Positions 1-7,855 are shown, numbered from the stretch's first letter. The stretch: 64,000 nucleotides of DNA from Mongoliimonas terrestris (GCF_001927285.1 NZ_MSIG01000015.1:39695-103694); one strand, 5' to 3'. Translations and numbers: made by a program. The notes: a model not told the origin generated them from the letters alone.

Positions 1-1
1 G

Positions 2-1096
2 GCGGCGGTGCTGCAGTTCGGCACCATCCTCCTCTCCGTGGCGGTGATCGCCATGGTGGGCAGCAACCTGCCGAAGGCGGTGATCGGCGGAACGCTGCCG
101 ATCACGCTGCTCGGCGGGGCGAGCTTCGCGCTCGTGGGCGACTTCCTGTCGCTGACCATCGCGGTGTTCGTGGTGTTCGCGGAAGGCTTCTTCATCGTGC
201 TGGCCTTCCGGATGCGCCAGAACGCCCTCGCCATGCTGGAGTTCCGGGCGGAGAAGGACGCGCTGATCGCCGAGCTGGAGCAGGCGAACGCCATTTCGGA
301 CGAGAGCCGGCGGCGGGCCGAGGAGGCCAACCTCGCCAAGTCGCGCTTCCTCGCCACCATGAGCCATGAGCTGCGCACGCCGCTCAACGCCATCCTGGGC
401 TTCTCGGAAATCATGCAGGGCGAAGTGTTCGGGGCGATCGGCAACGCGCACTACAAGGAGTATGTGACGGACATCCACAACTCCGGCAAGCACCTCCTCA
501 ACCTCATCAACGAGATCCTGGACCTCTCGCGCATCGAGGCCGGGCGCTACCAGCTGAACGAGGAGGCGGTGACCCTCGCCCATGTGGCGGAGGACTGCCA
601 CCACCTGATGAAGCTGAAGGCGAAGACCAAGAACCTCACCATCCACCAGCAGTTCGAGCCGGACCTGCCGAAGATCTGGGCCGACGAGCGGGCGATCCGG
701 CAGATCATCCTGAACCTCCTCTCCAACGCGGTGAAGTTCACCCCGTCGGGCGGCGAGATCTGGATCAAGATGGGCTGGACCGTGGGCGGCGGGCAGTATG
801 TGTCGATCCGCGACAACGGGCCGGGCATCCCGGAGGACGAGATCCCCATCGTGCTCTCCGCCTTCGGCCAGGGCTCGCTCGCCATCAAGACCGCCGAACA
901 GGGCACCGGCCTCGGCCTGCCCATCGTGAAGGCGCTGATGACCATGCACGGCGGCAAGTTCGAGCTGAAGTCCAAGCTGCGCGAAGGCACGGAGGCGATG
1001 ATCACCTTCCCGGCCGCGCGCGTGATGGAGGTGATGCCGGCGATCCCGGACCGGGTGCAGCCGGCGCCGGCGCCGATGCGGCGGGCGGTGGGGTGA
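2..1096 (+). CDS. Sensor histidine kinase (PleC/DivJ/PdhS-type core), 5' end outside window
   Basis: The reading frame is open from the left edge. The first usable codon is a GTG at 8, but the gene almost certainly starts further left. Counting from that GTG, residues 3-68 form two hydrophobic stretches (the end of a membrane domain), 75-115 look like a short coiled coil, and a HisKA box MSHELRTPLNAI carries the phospho-accepting His at about 120. The ATPase domain shows the N box (NLLSNAVKF), a DNGPGIP G1 box and GTGLGLPIV. The sequence between the H and N boxes (GEVFG, HNSGKHLLNLINEILDLSRIEAG) resembles alphaproteobacterial PleC/DivJ/PdhS cell-cycle kinases (family knowledge). No response regulator follows; the next gene is cobT on the other strand. 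Which member of the group this is cannot be decided without the N-terminus. Confidence 0.85.
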   Translation, partial: AAVLQFGTILLSVAVIAMVGSNLPKAVIGGTLPITLLGGASFALVGDFLSLTIAVFVVFAEGFFIVLAFRMRQNALAMLEFRAEKDALIAELEQANAISDESRRRAEEANLAKSRFLATMSHELRTPLNAILGFSEIMQGEVFGAIGNAHYKEYVTDIHNSGKHLLNLINEILDLSRIEAGRYQLNEEAVTLAHVAEDCHHLMKLKAKTKNLTIHQQFEPDLPKIWADERAIRQIILNLLSNAVKFTPSGGEIWIKMGWTVGGGQYVSIRDNGPGIPEDEIPIVLSAFGQGSLAIKTAEQGTGLGLPIVKALMTMHGGKFELKSKLREGTEAMITFPAARVMEVMPAIPDRVQPAPAPMRRAVG

Positions 1097-1140
1097 GGCG
1101 TTAGCCCGGCTGGTTGCGGGTGTTTCCGGCTGGCTTGGGA

Positions 1141-1185
1141 GGTTCACCCCTCACCCTGCCCTCTCCCTCAAGGGGAGAGGGTTCT
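1141..1185. repeat. Palindromic repeat family D, copy 1 (CCCTCTCCC...GGGAGAGGG)
   Basis: A short imperfect palindrome, CCCTCTCCCTCAAGGGGAGAGGG, sits between convergent genes. A near-identical 45-bp unit follows about 60 bp downstream. The same core recurs at 17.1, 17.2, 24.9, 25.0, 37.4, 37.5 and 41.6 kb, always between genes. REP-like. Confidence 0.75.
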
Positions 1186-1201
1186 TTCGGCTGATTGCGG
1201 A

Positions 1202-1246
1202 GGTTCACCCCTCACCCTGCCCTCTCCCTCAAGGGGAGAGGGTTCT
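1202..1246. repeat. Palindromic repeat family D, copy 2 (tandem with copy 1)
   Basis: This is a second 45-bp unit almost identical to 1141-1185 in the same orientation, giving a 61-bp tandem period. It ends just before the cobT stop codon and may act as a transcript-end hairpin. Confidence 0.75.
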
Positions 1247-1260
1247 GGCGCGGCTGTCCG

Positions 1261-2298
1261 TCAGGTGGCTTTGTCGGCGACGCCGGCTTGTTCGAAGGTG
1301 GCCATGCCGGCGTGGGTGAGGGCGGCGGTGCGGACGAGGCTGGCGGCAAGGGCCGCGCCGGTGCCTTCGCCGAGGCGCATGCCGAGATCGAGGAGCGGGG
1401 TCTTGCCGAGGCGGGCGAGGACGGCCCGGTGGGCGTGCTCGGCGGAGGCGTGGCCGATCAGCACGTGGTCGATGGCGGCCGGATCCATGGCGTGCAGGAT
1501 GGCGGCGGCGGCGGTGGCGACGAAGCCGTCCACCACCACGGGTACGCGCTCGAAGCGGGCCGCGATGAGGGCGCCCACCATGGCGGCGATCTCCCGGCCG
1601 CCGAGCCGACGCAAAATCTCCAACGGATCGCGGACGGCGCCGATGCGCGCGACGGCGGCGGCGACCGCTTCGGCCTTGCGGGCAAGGCCCGCGTCGTCGA
1701 CGCCGGTGCCGCGGCCGACCCAGTCGGCCGCCTCGCCGCCGTAGAGCGCGTGATAGAGGGCGGCGGCGACCGTGGTGTTGGCGATGCCCATCTCGCCGGT
1801 GATCAGGAGATCCATGCCGCCGGCGATCGATTCCATGCCGAACGCGATGGTGGCCGCGCAGGCCGCCTCCTCGAAGGCGTCGGCCTCCACGATGTCGGGG
1901 GTCGGGTGTTCGAGGGCGAGGTCGAGCACCTTCAGGCCGAAGTCGTAGGCAAGGCAGATCTGGTTGATGGCGGCGCCGCCGGCGGCGAAATTGTCCACCA
2001 TCTGCTGGGTGACGCTCGCCGGGAAGGCCGAGACGCCCCGCGCCGCGATGCCGTGGTTGGCCGCATAGATGCACACCACCGGCCGGTCGACCCGGGGCTG
2101 GCCGCGGCTCTGCCAGGCGGCGAGCCATTCGGCCAGATCCTCCAGCCGGCCGAGGGAGCCGGCCGGCTTGGTGAGCCGGGCGTCGCGGGCGCGGACGGCC
2201 GCGACGGCGCCGTCGTCCGGGCCGGGCATGCGGGCGACGAGGTCGCGGATGTCGTCGAACGGCAGGCCGGACATGGTGCCCCCGGACATGGTGCTCAT
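1261..2298 (-). CDS. cobT: Nicotinate-nucleotide--dimethylbenzimidazole phosphoribosyltransferase CobT
   Basis: This enzyme makes alpha-ribazole phosphate from nicotinate mononucleotide and 5,6-dimethylbenzimidazole for the lower loop of cobalamin. The protein is 345 aa, normal for the family. Visible hallmarks are TKPAGSLGRLEDLAEWLA near the N-terminus, the Gly-rich GEMGIANTT in the middle, and DLGMRLGEGTGA near the C-terminus, whose Glu (about residue 311) matches the catalytic base of the Salmonella enzyme. The start at 2298 is preferred over the longer open frame to 2412 because AGAGGA lies 7-8 nt upstream and the extra N-terminus is unlike the family. It diverges from cobS with a gap of only about 45-120 bp, so both genes share one promoter region. 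I saw no cobalamin riboswitch there. In rhizobia the same gene is often called cobU. Confidence 0.96.
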   Translation of the reverse strand: MSTMSGGTMSGLPFDDIRDLVARMPGPDDGAVAAVRARDARLTKPAGSLGRLEDLAEWLAAWQSRGQPRVDRPVVCIYAANHGIAARGVSAFPASVTQQMVDNFAAGGAAINQICLAYDFGLKVLDLALEHPTPDIVEADAFEEAACAATIAFGMESIAGGMDLLITGEMGIANTTVAAALYHALYGGEAADWVGRGTGVDDAGLARKAEAVAAAVARIGAVRDPLEILRRLGGREIAAMVGALIAARFERVPVVVDGFVATAAAAILHAMDPAAIDHVLIGHASAEHAHRAVLARLGKTPLLDLGMRLGEGTGAALAASLVRTAALTHAGMATFEQAGVADKAT

Positions 2299-2342
2299 GG
2301 TGTCATCCTCTCTGGCGCACGCGATGCGACGGGCGTTGGCCG

Positions 2343-3233
2343 TTGGTCGTGGCGACGGCGCGGGTGCGGTTCTATACAGGAGACCCGCCCTCAGATCCAA
2401 ACGGGACAACACTCTTGCCGCCGACCGCGCGCGACCGCACCGCCTTGCCCTCCTGGCGCGTTCAAGCCGCGCTCACCGACCTTGCCGGCATCGTGCGCTT
2501 CCTGTCGCGGCTGCCGGTGCCGCGCCTCGGCGCCGGCGACGACCCGGCGCGGCTGCCGGACTTCCGCCACGCCGGCGCCCTCCTGCCGCTCGCCGGGGCG
2601 GTGATCGCCCTGCCGGCCGCGCTGACGGCGGCGGTGGTGGCGGCGAGCGATCTGCCGGCGCTGCTCGCGGGCGGGCTGGTGGCGGCGGCGGGGCTGCTCG
2701 CGACCGGAGCGCTGCACGAGGACGGGCTTGCCGACACGGCAGACGGGATCGGCGCGGGCGGCGGGGCCGAGCGGCGGCTGGCGGCCATGAAGGACAGCCG
2801 CATCGGCGGCTTCGGGGCGGCGGCGCTCGCCATGGTGCTGATTCTCCGCGCCGCCGCCATCGGGGCTGTGCTGGCCGCCGGACCGCTCGCCGCCGCGCTG
2901 GCGGTGCTGGCGGCAGGCGCGGCCAGCCGGGTGCCGCTGGTGCTCGTCTGGGCCTTCGTGCCGACGGCCCGGCCGGGCGGGCTCGCCGACCAGGCCGGAC
3001 AGCCGAGCGAACGGGCGGCCGTGGTGGCGGCGCTGCTCGGGGCGGGGCTCGCGGCGCTCGCCCTGCCGGCGGCGGGGCTCGGCGGCGTGGCGCTCGGGCT
3101 GCTGCTCGGGCTGGTCGCCGGAATGGTGCTGGCGCGCTATGCCCGCAAGACGCTCGGCGGCCAGACCGGCGACGTGCTGGGCGCCACCCAGCAGGTGGGC
3201 GAGATCGGCTTCTACGTGGGGCTCCTGGCGTGA
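2343..3233 (+). CDS. cobS: Adenosylcobinamide-GDP ribazoletransferase CobS (CobV)
   Basis: This integral membrane enzyme joins alpha-ribazole (phosphate) to adenosylcobinamide-GDP, the last or next-to-last step of cobalamin synthesis. It contains LLPLAGAVIALPA, then the signature ATGALHEDGLADTADGIG and RRLAAMKDSRIGGFGAAALA with the conserved Asp-rich loop, followed by several hydrophobic helices and a C-terminal RKTLGGQTGDVLGATQQ. The stop is certain. The start is not: the coordinate given uses a TTG at 2343, while a GTG at 2364 and a TTG at 2415 are in frame and none has a strong Shine-Dalgarno. The family usually begins close to residue 25-38 of this frame, so the true protein may be about 270 aa. 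It is divergent from cobT. Confidence 0.93.
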   Translation: MVVATARVRFYTGDPPSDPNGTTLLPPTARDRTALPSWRVQAALTDLAGIVRFLSRLPVPRLGAGDDPARLPDFRHAGALLPLAGAVIALPAALTAAVVAASDLPALLAGGLVAAAGLLATGALHEDGLADTADGIGAGGGAERRLAAMKDSRIGGFGAAALAMVLILRAAAIGAVLAAGPLAAALAVLAAGAASRVPLVLVWAFVPTARPGGLADQAGQPSERAAVVAALLGAGLAALALPAAGLGGVALGLLLGLVAGMVLARYARKTLGGQTGDVLGATQQVGEIGFYVGLLA

Positions 3234-3393
3234 GGGCAGGACGGGGCGGCGCCGGGTTGCGCCGCGAAATCGTGGGCGGCGCGACGAAGGGCGTCTGGCG
3301 TGCGGGCCGGTGCGATGCCATATGGGCATGGATCCGGCCCGGTCCCGCGCGGTCTTCGCGCGCGGCCGCGGCCCCCTGACGAGAGCCTCACCC

Positions 3394-3594
3394 GTGACCA
3401 CCGCCTCGACGCCCTGCGTCAAGACCTGCATCATCGACCCGGTCAGCCGGCTCTGCGTCGGCTGCTGGCGGACGCTCGACGAGATCGGCGGCTGGAGCCG
3501 GATGAGCGAACCGGAGCGGCTGGCCGTGATGGCCGTGCTGCCGGCGCGGGCCGGGCGTCCGCACACGGGCGGAGCGCCTGGAATCCGCCGATGA
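3394..3594 (+). CDS. DUF1289 domain protein
   Basis: This 66-residue protein has the DUF1289 pattern: TPCVKTCIID, then CVGCWRTLDEIGGWSRMSEPERLAVMAVLPAR. The four cysteines suggest metal or Fe-S binding, but no function is established. The GTG at 3394 gives a protein beginning directly before the first Cys motif. An ATG at 3328 in the same frame would add 22 residues unlike the family. The stop codon overlaps the ATG of the next gene (ATGA), so the two are translationally coupled. The order cobS - DUF1289 - aspartic protease is common in Rhizobiales (family knowledge). Confidence 0.82.
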   Translation: MTTASTPCVKTCIIDPVSRLCVGCWRTLDEIGGWSRMSEPERLAVMAVLPARAGRPHTGGAPGIRR

Positions 3595-3860
3595 GACAGC
3601 CGTTCCTCCTTGTCGGCATCGCCATCGTGCTGACCGCCATGGTGGTGCTCGTCGCCTTCGACGACGGCGGCAGCCTGGGCGGTCTGGACAGCGACACCTT
3701 CGCCCGGACGGCGCAGCTTGGCGCGCTGGCGCTCGTGATCGGCTCAGGCCTGTTCGCCACGCGCAAGGGCGCCATGGCGCGCTTCCGCCAAGCGATGATC
3801 TGGCTGGCGGTCGCCTTCGTGCTGGTGGTCGGCTATCTGGCGTTCAACGGGCAGCTCTGA
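3591..3860 (+). CDS. Membrane stub of a TIGR02281-type aspartic protease, protease domain absent
   Basis: This 89-residue membrane protein has three hydrophobic helices (about 5-24, 42-58 and 67-84). Its pattern GGLDSDTFARTAQLGALALVIGSG followed by a Phe-Arg-rich turn and IWLAVAFVLVVGYLAFNGQL closely resembles the N-terminal membrane module of TIGR02281 (clan AA) retropepsin-like proteases. Those proteins normally continue for another 100 or more residues with a DTGA/T active-site motif. Here the frame stops after the last helix, and only 19 bp separate it from the next gene, so no decayed protease domain remains. The position after DUF1289 is the usual one for the full protease. It may be a remnant or a free-standing membrane protein. 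Confidence 0.75.
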   Translation: MRQPFLLVGIAIVLTAMVVLVAFDDGGSLGGLDSDTFARTAQLGALALVIGSGLFATRKGAMARFRQAMIWLAVAFVLVVGYLAFNGQL

Positions 3861-3879
3861 GGAGCCGCCGCCGGTTCGC

Positions 3880-4710
3880 TCAGGTCAGCGAGACGATGAA
3901 GCGGGCGGCGACCAGGATGAGGAAGATGCCGAAGAGGATCTCCAGCCGGCGCTTGGGGAGCGCGTGGGCAAGCCGCACGCCGAGCGGCGCGGTGACGAGC
4001 GTGATCGGCACGATGAGGGCGACGCCCATCAGGTTCACGTAGCCGAGCGACAGCGGCGGCAGACCCGGAACGCCCCAGCCGGCGACGATGAAGCCGATGG
4101 TGCCGGGCACCGCGATCAGCGCGCCGACGCCCGACGAGGTGGCGACGGCCTGGTGCATCGGCCGGCCGTAGAGCGTCATGTAGGTGTTGTTGAGGACGCC
4201 GCCGCCGATCCCCATGAGCGTCGACAGGAAGCCGATCACCGCGCCGACAGCCGCCCGCACGACAGGGCTCTTCGGCAGGTCGTCGCCGAGGCGCCAGGAC
4301 GCGCGGTTGAAGATCATGCGGAGCGCGAAGAGGGTGGCGATCACCGCGAAGACGAGCCGCAGCCCCTCGCTGGAGAGGTGCGAGGCGACCGCCGTGGCGG
4401 CGACGACGCCGAGCGGGATCCAGACGATCCAGCCTTTGAGGAGCGCCATGTCCACGACGCCGCGGGCGTGATGGGCTTTGAACGAGCGGATCGCCGTCGG
4501 CAGGATGATGCCGGTGGAGGTGGCGATGGAGATGTGCATGCGCACCGCCTCGTCCACCCCGGCAAGGCCCAGCACCTGGAAGAACACCGGCACCAGCACG
4601 GCCCCGCCCCCGACGCCGAAGAGGCCGGCGAGCACGCCGGACACGAGCCCGGCGGCAATCAGCGCCGCGGCGAGCTCGAGGAGTTCGAGCGAAAGACTGT
4701 CGAGGGACAT
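3880..4710 (-). CDS. TauE/SafE family sulfite/organosulfonate exporter-like membrane protein
   Basis: This 276-residue integral membrane protein has about eight hydrophobic helices and two internally related halves, each with the family Gly-rich motif (LFGVGGGAVLVPVFF near residue 32 and LMGIGGGVLNNTYM near 165). These define the TauE/SafE (DUF81) family, whose members export sulfite, sulfoacetate or related small anions. The substrate here cannot be read from sequence. A link with the sulfur-oxidation genes 5 kb away is possible but they are not in one operon. It converges with the small genes ending at 3860, and a long repeat-bearing spacer lies upstream. Confidence 0.9.
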   Translation of the reverse strand: MSLDSLSLELLELAAALIAAGLVSGVLAGLFGVGGGAVLVPVFFQVLGLAGVDEAVRMHISIATSTGIILPTAIRSFKAHHARGVVDMALLKGWIVWIPLGVVAATAVASHLSSEGLRLVFAVIATLFALRMIFNRASWRLGDDLPKSPVVRAAVGAVIGFLSTLMGIGGGVLNNTYMTLYGRPMHQAVATSSGVGALIAVPGTIGFIVAGWGVPGLPPLSLGYVNLMGVALIVPITLVTAPLGVRLAHALPKRRLEILFGIFLILVAARFIVSLT

Positions 4711-4880
4711 GAGGACCGAGAGGGAGGCACGCCGAACGGAAACGCACGGCCGGGCGGCCCCGTGACGCCCGCGCCGTCGAACCCGGGTGAGATGAGCGAC
4801 GGTCCGGGTGCGAGGGGGGTCTTACGGCATAAAGGCGTGATGGGAAATAGAATTTGGGGTGGGGGTGGGGGTAGCGGGAA

Positions 4881-4915
4881 TGCGTGGGTGGTCCGCCTGC
4901 GCGGACCATGACGAT
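4881..4915 (+). repeat. Palindromic repeat family B, copy 1 (GTGGTCCGCC...GCGGACCATGAC)
   Basis: GGTCCGC-ctgc-GCGGACC forms a strong hairpin flanked by GCGTGG on the left and ATGACGATCG on the right. The same layout recurs at 5.1, 5.2, 5.3, 30.8 (twice), 46.7 and 47.1 kb. Confidence 0.75.
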
Positions 4916-4997
4916 CGGGGCGGATGGGGGGCGCGGGCCGTGACGATTGGGGGAGGATGGGGGCGGGCGCGGGAACGCGCCGACCGGAAACCCAGGT

Positions 4998-5101
4998 CGT
5001 CACCCCGGCGGAAGCCGGGGCCCAACCGTCTGGTGGATCATCCGCGCCGGTGCGGATGGCGGCGCCGTCGGTTGGATCCCGGCGTGCGCCGGGATGACGG
5101 C
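4998..5101. repeat. Family C composite element, copy 1 (two facing REP palindromes)
   Basis: Left palindrome CACCCCGGCGgaaGCCGGGG runs into GCCCAACCG; right palindrome TCCCGGCGtgcGCCGGGA is preceded by GTTGGA and followed by TGACGG. The 104-bp unit recurs at 30.6 and 46.8 kb with a diverged middle. Confidence 0.75.
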
Positions 5102-5131
5102 GTGGGGATGGGGATGGGGCGCGCGTGGGGA

Positions 5132-5166
5132 TGCGTGGGGGGTCCGTCGGCGCGGACTGTGACGAT
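5132..5166 (+). repeat. Palindromic repeat family B, copy 2 (diverged)
   Basis: GCGTGGGGGGTCCGtcggCGCGGACTGTGACGAT is the family B layout with several substitutions in the stem. Confidence 0.6.
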
Positions 5167-5180
5167 ACCGGGGGTGCGAT

Positions 5181-5216
5181 ATGCGTGGGTGGTCCGCCTT
5201 CGCGGACCATGACGAT
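5181..5216 (+). repeat. Palindromic repeat family B, copy 3
   Basis: GCGTGGGTGGTCCGCCttcGCGGACCATGACGATCG differs from copy 1 only around the loop. Confidence 0.75.
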
Positions 5217-5298
5217 CGCGGGAGGATGAAGGGGCCCTTGGGGACCTTGCCGCCGAGCGAGGTCTGGCGCTTGCCGCTTCGGCCTCGCTTTCCTCCGA

Positions 5299-5330
5299 CG
5301 TCATGGTCCGCGGAGGCGGACCACCCACGC
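5299..5330 (-). repeat. Palindromic repeat family B, copy 4 (inverted)
   Basis: GTCATGGTCCGCggaGGCGGACCACCCACGC is the same unit on the other strand, facing copy 3 about 85 bp away and lying just after the dusA stop codon. Confidence 0.75.
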
Positions 5331-5349
5331 TTTCTTCCGCGTAAAGCCT

Positions 5350-6354
5350 TCACGCGGCGGTGGGTTGGGTGCGGGATGTCAGGGCCGCGAGGGCCTGGTC
5401 GAGGACTTCCAGGCCGGCGCCGGGGCGGACGGCGCCTTCGGTGAGGATGCGGCGCCAGGCGCGGGCGCCGGGGCGGCCCTGGAAGAGGCCGAGCATGTGG
5501 CGGGTGACGTGGCCGAGGCGGCCGCCGGCGGCCAGGTGCGCGGCGATCGGGGCGCGCATGGCCTCCACCACCTGGAAGAGATCCGCGTCGGGGCCGGGGG
5601 CGCCGTAGAGGCGGCGGTCGGCGGCGGCGAGGATCGACGGGTCGTGGTAGGCGGCGCGGCCGATCATGACGCCGTCGAGGCCGCGGGCAAGCAGCGCCTC
5701 GGCGGTGTCGAGGTCGGCGATACCGCCGTTGATGCCGACGAAGACGTGTGGCAGGCGCGCCTTCAGGCGCACCACCCGGTCGTAGTCGAGCGGCGGGATG
5801 TCGCGGTTTTCCTTCGGGCTGAGGCCCTTGAGCCAGGCCTTGCGGGCGTGCACCCAGAGGGCGTCCGCACCGGCGGCGAGCACCGCGTCGGCAAGAGCGT
5901 CGAGGGCGGTCTCCGGGTCCTGGTCGTCGACGCCGAGGCGGCACTTGACGGTGACGGGCACGGTTGCGGGGACCGCCGCCCGCATGGCGGCGACGCAGTC
6001 GGCGACGAGCGCCGGCTCCTGCATCAGGCACGCGCCGAAGCGGCCGGACTGGACCCGGTCGGACGGGCAGCCGACGTTGAGGTTGATCTCGCCATAGCCG
6101 AAGTCGGCGCCGATCCGGGCGGCGGCGGCAAGCTCGGCGGGGTCGGACCCGCCGAGCTGCAGGGCGACGGGCTGCTCCTCGGGCGAGAAGCCGAGGAGGC
6201 GCGCGCGGTCGCCGTGGATGACCGCCGGGGCGGTGACCATCTCGGTGTAGAGGAGCGTCCGCGCGCTGAGGCGCCGGTGGAAGAGGCGGCACCAGCGGTC
6301 CGTCCAGTCCATCATCGGGGCGACGGCGAGCCGGTGTGCGGGATAGGGCGTCAT
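5350..6354 (-). CDS. dusA: tRNA-dihydrouridine synthase DusA
   Basis: This FMN-dependent reductase converts U20/U20a in the tRNA D-loop to dihydrouridine. The 334-aa TIM-barrel protein begins HRLAVAPMMDWTDRWCRLFHR, has the active-site loop NLNVGCPSDRVQSGRFGACLM with the catalytic Cys, then VTVKCRLGVDD, HARKAWLKGLSPKENRDIPPL and the FMN-phosphate site GINGGI...GVMIGRAAY. The DusA-specific features (WCRLFHR, HARKAWLKGLSPKENR) separate it from DusB/C. The start at 6354 is chosen because the upstream open frame (to 6483) adds 43 low-complexity residues before the usual N-terminus. Confidence 0.96.
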   Translation of the reverse strand: MTPYPAHRLAVAPMMDWTDRWCRLFHRRLSARTLLYTEMVTAPAVIHGDRARLLGFSPEEQPVALQLGGSDPAELAAAARIGADFGYGEINLNVGCPSDRVQSGRFGACLMQEPALVADCVAAMRAAVPATVPVTVKCRLGVDDQDPETALDALADAVLAAGADALWVHARKAWLKGLSPKENRDIPPLDYDRVVRLKARLPHVFVGINGGIADLDTAEALLARGLDGVMIGRAAYHDPSILAAADRRLYGAPGPDADLFQVVEAMRAPIAAHLAAGGRLGHVTRHMLGLFQGRPGARAWRRILTEGAVRPGAGLEVLDQALAALTSRTQPTAA

Positions 6355-6513
6355 GCGGCTTCTTGGGTTCGGGCGGCGGTCCGTCGCGGCGGACGGCGCG
6401 TTTGCCAGAGGTATGGGGGCGCGGCGGCGCGAGGGCAAGATGGAAGCGCGGACCGCGGGGCTGATCGGGGTGCGCCCCGGCATCGCCGGTCATCGGATTT
6501 TGGTATTCGCCGG

Positions 6514-6629
6514 CTAGAGCATTCTCCGATCAAGTTGCACGACTTGATCGGAGAGAGAATGCTCCAGGTCATTGGATCTGGAGCGATTTCTTGTCGACCA
6601 GACGATTCCGTCAGGGACGACAAGCGCTC
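6514..6629 (+). repeat. Family A two-hairpin repeat (about 116 bp), copy 1
   Basis: The unit starts CTAGAGCATTCTCCGATCAAG and forms hairpin 1 (GAGCATTCTC..CGATCAAG / CTTGATCG..GAGAATGCTC). After a short linker it forms hairpin 2 (GAGCG..TTGTCG / CGACAAGCGCTC). Copies lie at 10.1 (inverted), 12.8 and, degraded, 12.0 kb. No ORF fits inside. It looks like a non-autonomous repeat of the BIME or MITE kind and lies directly upstream of the next gene. Confidence 0.8.
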
Positions 6630-6665
6630 CAGGGTGCGGTGGACAGGATTGCCGAGGGGACGGGC

Positions 6666-7481
6666 ATGAGCAAAGTGATTCTGGTGGTGCTGGACGGGCT
6701 GCGCTACGACGCGGCGCGCACGTGCCTGGGCTATCTGGAAGGGCTGGTGGCGGCCGGGCGCGCGGACGTGCGCAAGGTGACGTGCGAGCTGCCGGCCATG
6801 TCGCGCCCGCTCTACGAGACCCTCCTCACCGGGCGGCCGCCGGTGGACCACGGCATCGTGTCGAACGGGATCCAGCGGCGCTCGCGCGGGGACAACCTGT
6901 TCGCCCGCTGCCGGGCGGCGGGGCGGACCACGGCGGCGGCGGCCTATCACTGGGTGTCGGAGCTCTACGTGTCGACGCCGTTCGATCCGCACCGTGACCG
7001 GATCCTGCTCGACGGGACGGGCGACATCAACCACGGGGTGTTCTACTGGAGCGACGGTTACCCGGACAGCCACCTGTTCGCCGACGCCGAATGGCTGATC
7101 CGCGCGCGCGATCCGGACTTCCTGCTGCTCCACCCGATGAATGTGGACGATGCCGGCCACAAGCACGGCGGCGCCAGCACCGGCTACCGGGACGCCGCCC
7201 GGATCCAGGGCGACCTCCTCGCCCGCTACCTGCCGGGATGGCTGGAGACGGGGCGGCAGGTGATCGTGATGGCGGACCACGGCATGGGCGACGACGGCAA
7301 CCACGCCGGGCCGGTTCCGACGGAGACGGACGTGCCCTTCTACACGGTGGGGTTCGCCGTGGAGCCGGGCCGCATCATCCGCCAGCCGGAAGTCGCCGGG
7401 CTGATCTGCCGGCTGATGGGGATCGCGCCCGGCGCCCTGCCGGCCTACGAGGGGCCGATCGCGGGCGAAGCCGGCCGCTGA
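6666..7481 (+). CDS. Alkaline-phosphatase-fold phosphodiesterase/nucleotide pyrophosphatase-like protein
   Basis: This 271-aa protein has the metal-binding frame of the alkaline phosphatase superfamily. ILVVLDGLRYDA at residues 4-15 supplies the first Asp, PAMSRPLYETLLTG the nucleophile Ser region, HPMNVDDAGHKHGG the Asp/His pair, and VIVMADHGMGDDGNH the final DH..H ligands. This matches the type I phosphodiesterase/nucleotide pyrophosphatase group; the substrate is unknown. There is no signal peptide, so it is probably cytoplasmic. GAGGGG lies 6-7 nt before the ATG at 6666. It stands alone as a single-gene unit behind a family A repeat, with a long spacer after it. Confidence 0.8.
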   Translation: MSKVILVVLDGLRYDAARTCLGYLEGLVAAGRADVRKVTCELPAMSRPLYETLLTGRPPVDHGIVSNGIQRRSRGDNLFARCRAAGRTTAAAAYHWVSELYVSTPFDPHRDRILLDGTGDINHGVFYWSDGYPDSHLFADAEWLIRARDPDFLLLHPMNVDDAGHKHGGASTGYRDAARIQGDLLARYLPGWLETGRQVIVMADHGMGDDGNHAGPVPTETDVPFYTVGFAVEPGRIIRQPEVAGLICRLMGIAPGALPAYEGPIAGEAGR

Positions 7482-7724
7482 CCGGGTCGACGGGTTGGAC
7501 GGCGGGCGCAGCCATCGGCGGGCGGCGGATCGCGGCGGGCGAGAGCCGAGGGACGGCGGTCAAATATGCGGTATGGACGGCGACCGGGCGCGCGCCATAT
7601 GACAGAGTGGGACGGACGGACGCCTGAACCGGGGCGGACGCTTTGACGCAGCAGCACAAATTCGCATCGCCCCGGTGCCGGTCAAACTCTAACGTCCCGT
7701 GCGGGTTTGCCCGATGGTCGTCAG
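7482..7724. other. Spacer without a recognisable gene
   Basis: No credible coding frame or terminator was found in the first 240 bp after the phosphodiesterase gene. A TTGACG at about 7642 could be a -35 element, but no clear -10 follows. Confidence 0.5.
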
Positions 7725-7742
7725 CCGGTGACCGGTCACCGG
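7725..7742. promoter_or_regulatory. 18-bp perfect palindrome upstream of cytochrome c gene
   Basis: CCGGTGACCGGTCACCGG reads identically on both strands, about 140 bp before the cytochrome c start. It could be a binding site for a dimeric regulator. No family assignment is possible by eye. Confidence 0.4.
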
Positions 7743-7835
7743 CGGGTCGTCGCGGCAGGCGGGGCGGCAATGCGCCATAAGGCGCACCGCGCTCATCGTG
7801 CGTTCATACGGCGTGCGCGATAAGGATCATGGGAG

Positions 7836-7855
7836 CGAACGGTCCGGACCGTTCG
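7836..7855. promoter_or_regulatory. 20-bp perfect palindrome in the cytochrome c leader
   Basis: CGAACGGTCCGGACCGTTCG is perfectly self-complementary and ends 25 bp before the cytochrome c ATG, with AAGGAAGG in between as ribosome binding site. It may be an operator or a very stable hairpin in the mRNA leader. Confidence 0.45.

Larger units (their letters stand above)
4711..5349. other. Non-coding spacer of about 640 bp filled with palindromic repeats
   Basis: Codon-like frames here are not convincing. The space holds one family C composite element and four family B palindromes (listed separately), separated by G-rich low-complexity sequence around 4855-4960 and 5100-5150. The promoter of the exporter gene must lie near 4711-4850. 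Confidence 0.7.

Noticed and set aside
2298..2420. Possible cobalamin riboswitch between cobT and cobS
   Set aside because: No B12-box-like sequence or room for the roughly 200-nt aptamer; the gap is too short.
1195..2604. 469-codon + strand frame over cobT
   Set aside because: It is antisense to cobT, whose catalytic motifs are intact, and it crosses two palindromic repeats and the cobT/cobS promoter region.
4998..5101. Repeat block considered as a CRISPR or tRNA-like structure
   Set aside because: There are only two palindromes per element, with no regular spacers and no acceptor or T-loop features. The same element occurs singly at two other places.
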